Source: an uncultured Oscillospiraceae bacterium
Lineage (GTDB): Bacteria > Bacillota > Clostridia > Oscillospirales > Oscillospiraceae
Length of the DNA stretch: 64,000 nucleotides
Reading direction: 5' to 3'
NCBI GenBank assembly: GCA_947169975.1
Contig: CAMVRT010000002.1
Coordinates: 142,734-206,733 of the forward strand
Shown: piece by piece, positions 9,832 to 18,293 of the stretch
How the letters are laid out: the number at the start of each line of letters is the position of its first letter
How positions within the stretch are numbered: position 1 is the stretch's first letter
Notes under the pieces: model-generated
The model's input: the letters and a program-made list of their open reading frames with translations, nothing else
Database searches by the model: none
What the model was told of the DNA's origin: nothing
Translations under genes and position numbers: made by a program

Positions 9832-11073
9832 TCATCCTTCCGCCTTGGGCTTTCCGCCCCGGTGGCGGCGGCCGCCCCGGTGGGTGCGCTTGTGGGGCGT
9901 TTCGCTGGGCGCGGCAACCACGGCGGGCTTGGCCGTCACGGTCTCGGCGGGAGCGCCGGTTTTGACCTTGCTGCGGTTGTGGCGGCGCCGTCCCTCGCCC
10001 TGCTTCGGCTCGGCCTTCACAGCGGGACGCACCTCCACGGTGGCCTCCCGGGGCGACTCGGCAGAGGTCTCGGCGGCGTTCTTCCGTCCGCCGCGCCGCC
10101 CGCGGCGGCGCTTCTCCGGGCGCTCCTCCCGGGCATCTTCGTCGTCCGGCAGAAGCACCGGCGTAAAGTCGGAGACCACGGACGGAACGGAGAGTTCCTC
10201 CTGCTCCTCCACATAGCGCTCCGGCCGCCTGTCGGGGATCTCGATGCCCTCCCGGCTGCCCTTGCCGTTGCGCAGCACGCAGACCTCGCAGTTGTGGTAT
10301 ACCCGGGGCGCTTCGTTGCGGTCGTCCAGCTTGACGGAGACCTTTTCCTTCAGCACGTTCACGTCGCTGACGTTGCCGGTGCCGTCGGGGGTCAGCACAA
10401 AGGAATCGTTTTTGGGCAGACGCTTCAGGGCGTCCTCGTAGGCGTCCTGCTCGTATTTCAGGCAGCACATGAGCCGGCCGCAGGTGCCGGAGATTTTGGT
10501 GGGATTCAGGCTCAGGTTCTGGGTTTTGGCCATTTTGATGGACACGGGCATGAAGTCGTCCATAAACTGGGCGCAGCAGAAGGGCCTGCCGCAGATGCCC
10601 AGACCGCCCAGCATCTTGGCCTCGTCCCGGACGCCGATCTGCCGCAGCTCAATGCGGCTGCGGAACACGCCGGCCAGGTCCTTCACCAGCTCCCGGAAGT
10701 CCACCCGGCCGTCGGCGGTGAAAAAGAAGATGATCTTGCTGCCGTCAAAGCTGCACTCCACCCGCACCAGCTTCATCTCCAGCTTGTGGGCGGCGATCTT
10801 CTTCTGGCAGATCTCGAAGGCCTCCTTCTCCCGTGTGCGGTTGTAGGCGTCGGTGTTGCGGTCATTTTCGGTGGCGATGCGGACCAGGGGGCGCAGCGGC
10901 TGCACCACCTGATCGTCCTCCACCTCGTGGCAGCCCTGGGCGCAGCGGGCCAGCTCCAGGCCCTGGGCGGTCTCCACCACCACGTCGTCGCCGGTGTGTA
11001 CGTCGATGCCGCGGGGGTCAAAGTAGTAGGTTTTCGTACCGTTGCGAAAACGGACGGAGATCACAGTTGTCAT
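9832..11073 (-). CDS. ricT: PSP1/RicT (YaaT) family regulatory protein
   Basis: VSVRF...YYFDPRGIDVHTGDDVVVETAQGLELA, GRCKFDGS-like region, CGRPFCCAQF, KISGTCGRLMCCLKYE motifs. Confidence 0.9.
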   Translation of the reverse strand: MTTVISVRFRNGTKTYYFDPRGIDVHTGDDVVVETAQGLELARCAQGCHEVEDDQVVQPLRPLVRIATENDRNTDAYNRTREKEAFEICQKKIAAHKLEMKLVRVECSFDGSKIIFFFTADGRVDFRELVKDLAGVFRSRIELRQIGVRDEAKMLGGLGICGRPFCCAQFMDDFMPVSIKMAKTQNLSLNPTKISGTCGRLMCCLKYEQDAYEDALKRLPKNDSFVLTPDGTGNVSDVNVLKEKVSVKLDDRNEAPRVYHNCEVCVLRNGKGSREGIEIPDRRPERYVEEQEELSVPSVVSDFTPVLLPDDEDAREERPEKRRRGRRGGRKNAAETSAESPREATVEVRPAVKAEPKQGEGRRRHNRSKVKTGAPAETVTAKPAVVAAPSETPHKRTHRGGRRHRGGKPKAEG

Positions 11074-11113
11074 GACAGGATTGTTCCTTTCCTTGGGTTT
11101 CTCTTGTATGGAA

Positions 11114-11971
11114 TCAGCCCAGAATCGTCTCCCACTGGGCTGTCAGCGCACCCAGCACATGGCCGGGGCCCACGTTGTAACGGCATTCGCCGGCGAATTG
11201 ATGCAGGCAGTCGGTCAGCTTTTGCAGCCGCAGAGGGGAGAGCGCGCGGCTCAATGCGGCGGACTCCTCCGCGCCGGACTGCGCGACAGGGGCCTTTCCC
11301 TCCCGCAGCAGCAGAGCGGCGGCGCACACGCGCCAGGCGTCCTGCAGGATCTGCTCCAGCTGCTCCCGCTTCACGCGGCGGTTTTCCCACGACACCAGAA
11401 GCTGGGCCACCGGCAGCACCTTGCCGCCGGCAAAGGCGCGGCACAGCTCCAGCGCCTGATCCGAAACGGGGGCTTCATCGCCGGAGCGGGCCTTCAGCTC
11501 CACGCAGCGGGAGCGAATGGTGGGCAGCAGCTCCGCCGCGCTGCCGGCGCAGAAAACGAAGGCGGCGTAGGCGGGGCCTTCCTCCACGATCTTCAGCAGC
11601 ACGTTCTGATCCCGCTCGTTGAGCTGGGCGCAGTCGGCAAAGATATACACCTTGCGCTCGCCCTCGTTGGGGAGGATGTATACATCCTGCCGCAGCTGGC
11701 GTACGGCCTCCACGCTCAATTCCTTCCGGCTCTCGTCCTGGGCCACGCGCACATCGGGGTGGATGTCCTCCATCACCTTGCGGCAGGCCTCGCAGCGCAG
11801 ACAGGGCCGCTGATCCCCGCTGCGGCACAGCAGGGCGGCGGCCAGATACCGGGCGGCGGCAAGAGGCTCGCCGCTGCCGGTGAGGATCACCGCGTGGGGA
11901 AGCGCCTGCCGCCGGGCCAGCGCGCGCACCTGGCGGGCAAGGGGATCGGTTTCCGGGATCATCCGCGCCAT
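11114..11971 (-). CDS. holB: DNA polymerase III delta' subunit
   Basis: ALPHAVILTGSGEPLAAARYLAAALLC, CRSGDQRPCLRCEACRK, QNVLLKIVEEGPAYAAFVF; adjacent to ricT. Confidence 0.87.
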   Translation of the reverse strand: MARMIPETDPLARQVRALARRQALPHAVILTGSGEPLAAARYLAAALLCRSGDQRPCLRCEACRKVMEDIHPDVRVAQDESRKELSVEAVRQLRQDVYILPNEGERKVYIFADCAQLNERDQNVLLKIVEEGPAYAAFVFCAGSAAELLPTIRSRCVELKARSGDEAPVSDQALELCRAFAGGKVLPVAQLLVSWENRRVKREQLEQILQDAWRVCAAALLLREGKAPVAQSGAEESAALSRALSPLRLQKLTDCLHQFAGECRYNVGPGHVLGALTAQWETILG

Positions 11972-12230
11972 GGTGCGCCTCCTTTGACCGGCAGATATCT
12001 GCCCATACTAATGTAACCTATAGTATAGCACAAAACGCGGCGGCGCCGCAAGATTTCACACACCATTTTTGCGGATTTTGTTTGCCAAAGGCGCAATTTT
12101 TCGGAAAGAAAAGGGGAAACACGGCGACAATTTCCAAATAAATCTTGCTTTTGGGCCAAAATCCGTATATAATAAATTGCTCATAAATGAAAATAGGAAA
12201 ACCATTTTAATACAACACGGAGGGAAACAA

Positions 12231-15107
12231 ATGAGTAAAAAGTACTGCTATCTGTTTACCGAGGGCAACGCCAAGATGCGCGAGCTGCTGGGCGGCAAGG
12301 GCGCCAACCTGGCCGAGATGACCAACATCGGTCTGCCCGTGCCCCAGGGCTTCACCATCACCACCGAGGCCTGCACCCAGTACTATGAGGACGGCCGCCA
12401 GATCAACGACGGCATCATGGCCGAGATCATGACCTACATCGAGAAGATGGAGCAGATCACCGGCAAGCGCTTCGGCGATCGGGAGAATCCCCTGCTGGTG
12501 TCCGTGCGCTCCGGCGCCCGCGCCTCCATGCCCGGCATGATGGATACCATCCTGAACCTGGGCCTGAACGAGGACGTGGTGGACGTCATCGCCAAGAAGT
12601 CCAACAATCCCCGCTGGGCCTGGGACTGCTATCGCCGCTTCATCCAGATGTACTCCGACGTGGTCATGGAAGTGGGCAAGAAGTATTTTGAGCAGCTCAT
12701 CGACAAAATGAAGGCTTCCCGCGGCGTCACCCAGGACGTGGAGCTGACCGCCGACGATCTGAAGGAGCTGGCCATGCAGTTCAAGGCCGAGTACAAGGCC
12801 AAGATCGGCGAGGACTTCCCCTCCGACCCTAAGGAGCAGCTCATCGGCGCCATCAAGGCCGTGTTCCGCTCCTGGGATAACCCCCGCGCCAACGTGTATC
12901 GCCGCGATAACGACATCCCCTACTCCTGGGGCACCGCCGTCAACGTTCAGTCCATGGCCTTCGGCAACATGGGCGACGACTGCGGCACCGGCGTGGCGTT
13001 CACCCGCGACCCCGCCACCGGCGAGAAGAAGCTGATGGGCGAGTTCCTGACCAACGCCCAGGGCGAGGACGTGGTGGCCGGTGTGCGCACCCCCATGCCC
13101 ATCTCCGAGATGGCCGACAAGTTCCCCGAGGCCTATGAGGAGTTCGTCAAGGTCTGCAACATTCTGGAGGACCACTATCGCGACATGCAGGACATGGAGT
13201 TCACCGTGGAGCACGGCAAGCTGTATATGCTGCAGTGCCGCAACGGCAAGCGCACCGCTCCCGCCGCTCTGAAGATCGCCTGCGACCTGGTGGACGAGGG
13301 CATGATCACCGAGCAGCAGGCTGTTGCCATGATCGATCCCCGCAACCTGGACACCCTGCTCCATCCCCAGTTTGATCCCAAGGCTCTGAAGGCCGCCCAG
13401 CCCATCGGCAAGGCTCTGCCCGCCTCCCCCGGCGCCGCCTGCGGCAAGATCGTCTACACCGCTGAGGACGCCAAGGCCTGGGCCGAGCGCGGCGAAAAGG
13501 TGGTTCTGGTCCGTCTGGAGACCTCTCCCGAGGACATCGAGGGCATGAAGGCCGCCCAGGGCATCCTGACCGTCCGCGGCGGCATGACCTCTCACGCCGC
13601 CGTCGTGGCCCGCGGCATGGGCAAGTGCTGCGTGTCCGGCTGCTCCGCCATCGTCATGGACGAGGAGAACAAGCAGTTCACCCTGGCCGGCAAGACCTAT
13701 CACGAGGGCGACTGGCTGAGCCTGGACGGCTCCACCGGCAATATCTATGACGGCGCCATCCCCACCGTGGACGCCTCCGTCAGCGGTGACTTCGGCCGCA
13801 TCATGGCCTGGGCGGACAAGTATCGCCGCCTGATGGTCCGCACCAACGCCGACACCCCCCACGACGCCGCCAAGGCCCGTGAGCTGGGCGCCGAGGGTAT
13901 CGGCCTGTGCCGCACCGAGCATATGTTCTTCGAGGGCGACCGTATCGCCGCCATCCGCGAGATGATCTGCTCCGACACCGTGGAGGAGCGCAAGGCCGCT
14001 CTGGCCAAGCTGCAGCCCATGCAGCAGGGCGACTTCGAGGGCATCTACGAGGCCATGGAGGGCTGCCCCGTCACCATCCGTTTCCTGGATCCCCCCCTGC
14101 ACGAGTTCGTCCCCACCGAGGAGCGGGACATCGAGCTGCTGGCCGAGGCTCAGGGCAAGAGCGTGGCTGACATCAAGGCCATCATCGCCGGCCTGCATGA
14201 GTTCAACCCCATGATGGGTCACCGCGGCTGCCGTCTGGCTGTCACCTATCCCGAGATCGCCGAGATGCAGACCCGCGCCGTCATCCGCGCCGCCATCAAC
14301 GTCCAGAACCGTCACCCCGAGTGGACCATGGTCCCCGAAATCATGATCCCCCTGGTGGGCGAGGTCAAGGAGCTCAAGTACGTCAAGGACGTGGTGGTCA
14401 AGACCGCTGACGAGGAGCTGGCCGCTGCCGGCGTGCAGATGAAGTACCTGGTGGGCACCATGATCGAGATCCCCCGCGCGGCTCTCACCGCCGATGAGAT
14501 CGCCAAGGAGGCCGAGTTCTTCTCCTTCGGCACCAACGATCTGACCCAGATGACCTTCGGCTTCAGCCGTGACGATGCCGGCAAGTTCCTGGGCGCCTAC
14601 TACGACAAGAAGATCTACGAGAGCGATCCCTTCGCCCGTCTGGACCAGGTCGGCGTTGGCAAGCTGGTGAAGATGGCTGCCAAGCTGGGCCGTGAGACCC
14701 GTCCCGAGCTGCACCTGGGCATCTGCGGCGAGCACGGCGGCGACCCCACCAGCGTGGAGTTCTGCCACAAGGTGGGCCTGGACTACGTGTCCTGCTCTCC
14801 CTTCCGCGTGCCCATCGCCCGTCTGGCTGCCGCCCAGGCCGCTATCAAGGAGGCCAACGAGCCCAAGGAGAAGGTGGAGGAGGCCATCGACAGCATGGCC
14901 AGCCGCCTGAACATCGACAAGGACGAGCTCAACGCCAAGATGGACGCCGCCAAGGCTGCCATCAAGGATGCCGCCGAGAAGCTGCAGAGCAAGGCCGCTG
15001 TTGCCTCCGATGAGCTGATGGACATCCTGTCCGCCAGCCTGAAGAGCCTGAAGGCCGGCTGGAACGAGGTCAAGAAGACCTACGGCGACGAGCGCAAGGA
15101 CAAGTAA
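12231..15107 (+). CDS. ppdK: Pyruvate, phosphate dikinase with a C-terminal extension
   Basis: MSKKYCYLFTEGNAKMRELLGGKGANLAEM, GGMTSHAAVVARGMGKCCVSG, LCRTEHMFF, GICGEHGGDP; 958 aa. Confidence 0.96.
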   Translation: MSKKYCYLFTEGNAKMRELLGGKGANLAEMTNIGLPVPQGFTITTEACTQYYEDGRQINDGIMAEIMTYIEKMEQITGKRFGDRENPLLVSVRSGARASMPGMMDTILNLGLNEDVVDVIAKKSNNPRWAWDCYRRFIQMYSDVVMEVGKKYFEQLIDKMKASRGVTQDVELTADDLKELAMQFKAEYKAKIGEDFPSDPKEQLIGAIKAVFRSWDNPRANVYRRDNDIPYSWGTAVNVQSMAFGNMGDDCGTGVAFTRDPATGEKKLMGEFLTNAQGEDVVAGVRTPMPISEMADKFPEAYEEFVKVCNILEDHYRDMQDMEFTVEHGKLYMLQCRNGKRTAPAALKIACDLVDEGMITEQQAVAMIDPRNLDTLLHPQFDPKALKAAQPIGKALPASPGAACGKIVYTAEDAKAWAERGEKVVLVRLETSPEDIEGMKAAQGILTVRGGMTSHAAVVARGMGKCCVSGCSAIVMDEENKQFTLAGKTYHEGDWLSLDGSTGNIYDGAIPTVDASVSGDFGRIMAWADKYRRLMVRTNADTPHDAAKARELGAEGIGLCRTEHMFFEGDRIAAIREMICSDTVEERKAALAKLQPMQQGDFEGIYEAMEGCPVTIRFLDPPLHEFVPTEERDIELLAEAQGKSVADIKAIIAGLHEFNPMMGHRGCRLAVTYPEIAEMQTRAVIRAAINVQNRHPEWTMVPEIMIPLVGEVKELKYVKDVVVKTADEELAAAGVQMKYLVGTMIEIPRAALTADEIAKEAEFFSFGTNDLTQMTFGFSRDDAGKFLGAYYDKKIYESDPFARLDQVGVGKLVKMAAKLGRETRPELHLGICGEHGGDPTSVEFCHKVGLDYVSCSPFRVPIARLAAAQAAIKEANEPKEKVEEAIDSMASRLNIDKDELNAKMDAAKAAIKDAAEKLQSKAAVASDELMDILSASLKSLKAGWNEVKKTYGDERKDK

Positions 15108-15130
15108 AGAAACCCTGATATAAGACGCAG

Positions 15131-15160
15131 CAAGGCCGCACCCCACCGGGTGCGGCCTTG
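15131..15160 (+). terminator. ppdK terminator
   Basis: CAAGGCCGCACCC-ca-CCGGGTGCGGCCTTG. Confidence 0.75.
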
Positions 15161-15166
15161 TGTAAT

Positions 15167-15250
15167 GTCATTGCGAGGAGCGAAGCGACGCGGCAATCCG
15201 CAACCGCAGGAAAGCTTCCCACGGCGACCTTGCGTCCGCCACGGAGTGAC
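15167..15250. repeat. Dispersed palindromic intergenic repeat, copy B
   Basis: GTCATTGCGAGGAGCGAAGCGACGCGGCAATCCG ... GGAGTGAC. Confidence 0.7.
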
Positions 15251-15270
15251 AGCGGGATTTTATGGCCGGA

Positions 15271-17127
15271 TTACGCCGCGTCCAGATAATCACCCAGCTC
15301 GCTTTCCACAAGGGACTCTACCAGCGCCAGGTTGTGCGCGGCGCGGCCGGGATCAAAGGGGCTGACCAGCCCCACCCGCTCCAGCTCGGCCAGGAAGGAG
15401 CCGTCCTCCCAATTCAGAATTTCCTCATAGCACGCCACGCCTGCACCGGACTCGTTCAGCTCCTTCTCCGCGATCTGGATAGCCGCGTCGGCGCTGACAC
15501 AGTAGCTGATCACGTAGTAGGGCTGCTCAAAGAGGTGGGTCACCTGAGACCAGTAGACGGCGTACAGCTCGTCATTGCCCGCGGAAGAGGCGGCGCCGAA
15601 CCGGCGGGCGCAGTCCAGAGCCAAAGCGTTGACGTTTTCCACCGTCAGCTCCTCGTCCGGCAGGGCGTACACCTTGCATTCAAAATCCGCGTAGGCGGTC
15701 TGTTCGGCGAAAATGCCCAGATTGGACAACAGGTGCAGGAGCAGCAGATTGCGGTAGCCGTCTGCGCTGATGATCTCCTTGCTTTTCAGCAGCGCCAGAT
15801 TGGCCATGGCCTGGGAATAGGTCTCGGCCAGATCCAGACTGGCGGTGGTGTTGGAATTGATGCAGGCATCGCAAAAATGGCCGAACTCGTGGGACAGATC
15901 GAGAAAATCCTCCACGTCGCCGTAAGCGCCCAGGAAACAGAACGGTGCTTCATAGCAGGGCAAGTAGATGGTATAGGCTCCGGGAGCCTTGTTGGCGGAG
16001 GCCTTCACATCATACAGGCGGTATTCCTTCATGAAGGCGAAGGAGTCTGTTACATTGTCGCCCATGTGGGCAGTGGTTTTCTCCAGCAGTTCCATCAGCC
16101 GGGACGCGGACAGGGGGGAGTAGTAGATCCGGGAATAGGGATCCGCGGCCATGAAATCCCGGTAGTAGCCGGACGCCTCATTGGCCACGCTGTCCAGATA
16201 CGTCCGCACCTGCTGCGGCGTGTAATCCCGGCCAAAGGTTTCGTACTGATACGCCTCGTAGCTCTCGTAGCCCAGTTCCTCCGCCAAAGCGCGGCGCACC
16301 TTGACCAGCTCAATGTAGATGGGCGCAGCCGCTGCGTTGCAGGCGCGGCAATAGGCCAGATTGGCGGCCTGATACGCCTCCGCGGTGATGAAGGGGTTGG
16401 CGATGTATTCGGAGTAGCTCTGCACGCGGCCGTCGATCTCGACGTCGTCCAGCATCATAACCTGCCAGTAATCCCGCAGGAGAACGCCCTCCTGGGCCAT
16501 CAGCTCCAGCGCACGGTCAGAGTAGGGCTCGCTGTCCTCCGCCGTGTAGCCCGCCAGCAGGGAGGGCAGCACAAAGGCGTCCGAGCAGGCGCAGGCGATC
16601 AGCGTGGTGTTCAGCCACTCCTCCACGTACACGTCATTGGTCAGGAAGAAATCGTATTCCCCGGCGTAAAACTCGTCCGACTGGTCGATGTCGGAGCGCA
16701 GCATGGCCAGGGCCTCCATGGTGTAGTACTCATTGTAGGCGTCCCAGCATAGTGACAGCTTGGTGTTCAGCTCCACGCTGTCCTGTTCGGCAGCGGCGTC
16801 GGCGAAATCGGCGGTATCGTTGAAAAGCAGCTCCAGCGCGGTCATGTCCGGCCGCTGGTAGGGCATGTCGCGGAAAGCCACCAGCTCATACTCGCCCACG
16901 GTGTAACTGGCCTCCGTGTCGTCCGGATCATCCGGCACATCGGGAGTATCCGGTGTGTCCGGCGTATCGGGGGTGTCCGGTGTGTCCGGCGTAACGGCGG
17001 CGGGCTTGTCCGGCGCGGCCGGAGTCGGCTTGCCGCCTGCGCAGCCGCACAGCAGCATGGCAGCGATAAGCAGTATGGCCAGCAGACGCAGGATGGGACG
17101 GTTCGATTTCAGGCAGTTTCGGGTCAT
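15271..17127 (-). CDS. M3 family oligoendopeptidase-like lipoprotein
   Basis: Lipobox LLCGCAG, metallopeptidase motif LSHEFGHFCDA (HEFGH), PDT-rich linker; GGAGAACAAAATG start context. Confidence 0.85.
   Translation of the reverse strand: MTRNCLKSNRPILRLLAILLIAAMLLCGCAGGKPTPAAPDKPAAVTPDTPDTPDTPDTPDTPDVPDDPDDTEASYTVGEYELVAFRDMPYQRPDMTALELLFNDTADFADAAAEQDSVELNTKLSLCWDAYNEYYTMEALAMLRSDIDQSDEFYAGEYDFFLTNDVYVEEWLNTTLIACACSDAFVLPSLLAGYTAEDSEPYSDRALELMAQEGVLLRDYWQVMMLDDVEIDGRVQSYSEYIANPFITAEAYQAANLAYCRACNAAAAPIYIELVKVRRALAEELGYESYEAYQYETFGRDYTPQQVRTYLDSVANEASGYYRDFMAADPYSRIYYSPLSASRLMELLEKTTAHMGDNVTDSFAFMKEYRLYDVKASANKAPGAYTIYLPCYEAPFCFLGAYGDVEDFLDLSHEFGHFCDACINSNTTASLDLAETYSQAMANLALLKSKEIISADGYRNLLLLHLLSNLGIFAEQTAYADFECKVYALPDEELTVENVNALALDCARRFGAASSAGNDELYAVYWSQVTHLFEQPYYVISYCVSADAAIQIAEKELNESGAGVACYEEILNWEDGSFLAELERVGLVSPFDPGRAAHNLALVESLVESELGDYLDAA
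16918..17000. repeat. 9-bp-unit tandem coding repeat (Pro-Asp-Thr linker of lipoprotein)
   Basis: TPDTPDTPDTPDTPDTPDVPDDPDD encoded by tandem ggtgtccgg/cgtatccgg units. Confidence 0.85.
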
Positions 17128-17237
17128 TTTGTTCTCCTTTTTTCGCGGAAAGCGGGACATTTATATAATATTATACTATCATAACACGTAAACCATCAAA
17201 TTGGCAACCGGTCTCTCCGTTTTGGCAAAAAAAGACG

Positions 17238-17268
17238 TCCAACCGCAGGTTGGAAACGCTGTCCAACC
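17238..17268. promoter_or_regulatory. Palindromic operator candidate upstream of XRE regulator
   Basis: TCCAACC-gca-GGTTGGA (17238-17254) plus a further TCCAACC half-site (17262-17268), just upstream of TTGCAT-N16-TATACT (17278-17305). Confidence 0.65.
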
Positions 17269-17344
17269 ACGAAATACTTGCATTTTCCCGCTCGTTTCGT
17301 ATACTGAACTCAAGTCGCGACACGATGCGAAAGGAGCGAAGGAA

Positions 17345-18136
17345 ATGGAACAGATTTATTTCGGTGAGCGGATCGCCGCCTATCGGAAGGAACAGGGGCT
17401 GACCCAGGAGGGGCTGGCCCAGCAGCTGGGCGTCACCAATCAGGCGGTGAGCAAGTGGGAGAGCGACCAGTGCTGCCCCGACATCATGCTGCTGCCGGCA
17501 CTGGCGGACGTGTTTCACGTCAGTATGGACGAGCTGTTCGGGCGCGCAGTGCCCGCGCAGCGGACGGAGCCGCAGCAGGAGCCACAGGCGGTGATCGGCG
17601 AGCTGCCCTGGCCGGACGACGACATCCTGCGGGCGGTGTGCTACGTGGGCCACCGGCTCATGGATTTCACGGACGTGCAGGAGAAGAAGCTGCGTTTGGG
17701 CAATCTCCTCAACATGCACGTTGGCACGGGCAAGCCGGCGGAGCTGCACTTCACCGGCAACGTGCGGGACATCCACTCCGCTTTCGGCGTGGTGGTGGAA
17801 AACGGAACGATCTCCGGCGACGTCTACGCCGAGAACGGCGTGGAGTGCGGCGACGTGGGCGGCAGCGTCAAGGCCGGGGACGGGGTCAACTGCGGCAGCG
17901 TGGGCGGCAGCGTGACCGCCGGGGACGGGGTCAACTGCGGCGACGTGGGCGGCGACGTCCGTGCCGGCGACGGTCTCGCCTGCGGCAACGTGGGCGGCAG
18001 CGTATCCGCCGGGGACAGCGTCAACTGCGGCAACGTGGAGGGCGACGTCCGCGCCGGCGACAACGTCAACTGCGCCGCCATCGGCGGCAGCGCGCAGGCC
18101 GACACCGTCATCAAGGGCGGCATCGGCAAGTGGTGA
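17345..18136 (+). CDS. XRE-family HTH regulator with C-terminal 15-aa repeat (predicted beta-solenoid/bactofilin-like) domain
   Basis: FGERIAAYRKEQGLTQEGLAQQLGVTNQAVSKWESDQ HTH; repeats GDVGGSVKAGDGVNC, GSVGGSVTAGDGVNC, GDVGGDVRAGDGLAC, etc. Confidence 0.88.
   Translation: MEQIYFGERIAAYRKEQGLTQEGLAQQLGVTNQAVSKWESDQCCPDIMLLPALADVFHVSMDELFGRAVPAQRTEPQQEPQAVIGELPWPDDDILRAVCYVGHRLMDFTDVQEKKLRLGNLLNMHVGTGKPAELHFTGNVRDIHSAFGVVVENGTISGDVYAENGVECGDVGGSVKAGDGVNCGSVGGSVTAGDGVNCGDVGGDVRAGDGLACGNVGGSVSAGDSVNCGNVEGDVRAGDNVNCAAIGGSAQADTVIKGGIGKW
17849..18118 (+). repeat. Six tandem 45-bp coding repeats (15 aa each)
   Basis: Consensus G(D/N)VGG(S/D)V(K/T/R/S)AGD(G/S/N)VNC repeated at 45-bp period; last unit degenerate. 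Confidence 0.9.
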
Positions 18137-18154
18137 GAAGCGGTACTTGCATGA

Positions 18155-18187
18155 GAAAAGAGGAAGGACGCGTCCTTCCTCTTTTTC
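18155..18187 (+). terminator. Terminator of XRE gene
   Basis: AAAAGAGGAAGGACGCGTCCTTCCTCTTTTT. Confidence 0.85.
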
Positions 18188-18195
18188 GTTTGGTT

Positions 18196-18285
18196 GTCAT
18201 CCCGTGGAGGGCGGCAGCCCGACGTGGGAATCCGCCTCTCCGCGGGAGTACGGACTGCCGCGTCGCTTCGCTCCTCGCAAAGACG
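18196..18285. repeat. Dispersed palindromic intergenic repeat, copy C
   Basis: GTCATCCCGTGGAGGGCGGCAGCCCGACGTGGGAATCCG...CTGCCGCGTCGCTTCGCTCCTCGCAAAGAC. Confidence 0.7.
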
Positions 18286-18293
18286 GGCAGAGA

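Noticed and set aside
8641-11622. 993-aa plus-strand ORF spanning HAD, ricT and part of holB
   Set aside because: Crosses several well supported minus-strand genes; artefact of GC-rich frames
12207-15146. 979-aa minus-strand ORF opposite ppdK
   Set aside because: Antisense shadow ORF caused by high GC third positions; ppdK on the plus strand is unambiguous
17849-18118. 45-bp direct repeats considered as a CRISPR array
   Set aside because: Contiguous, no spacers, and in frame as 15-aa protein repeats; no CRISPR array or cas genes seen in the window
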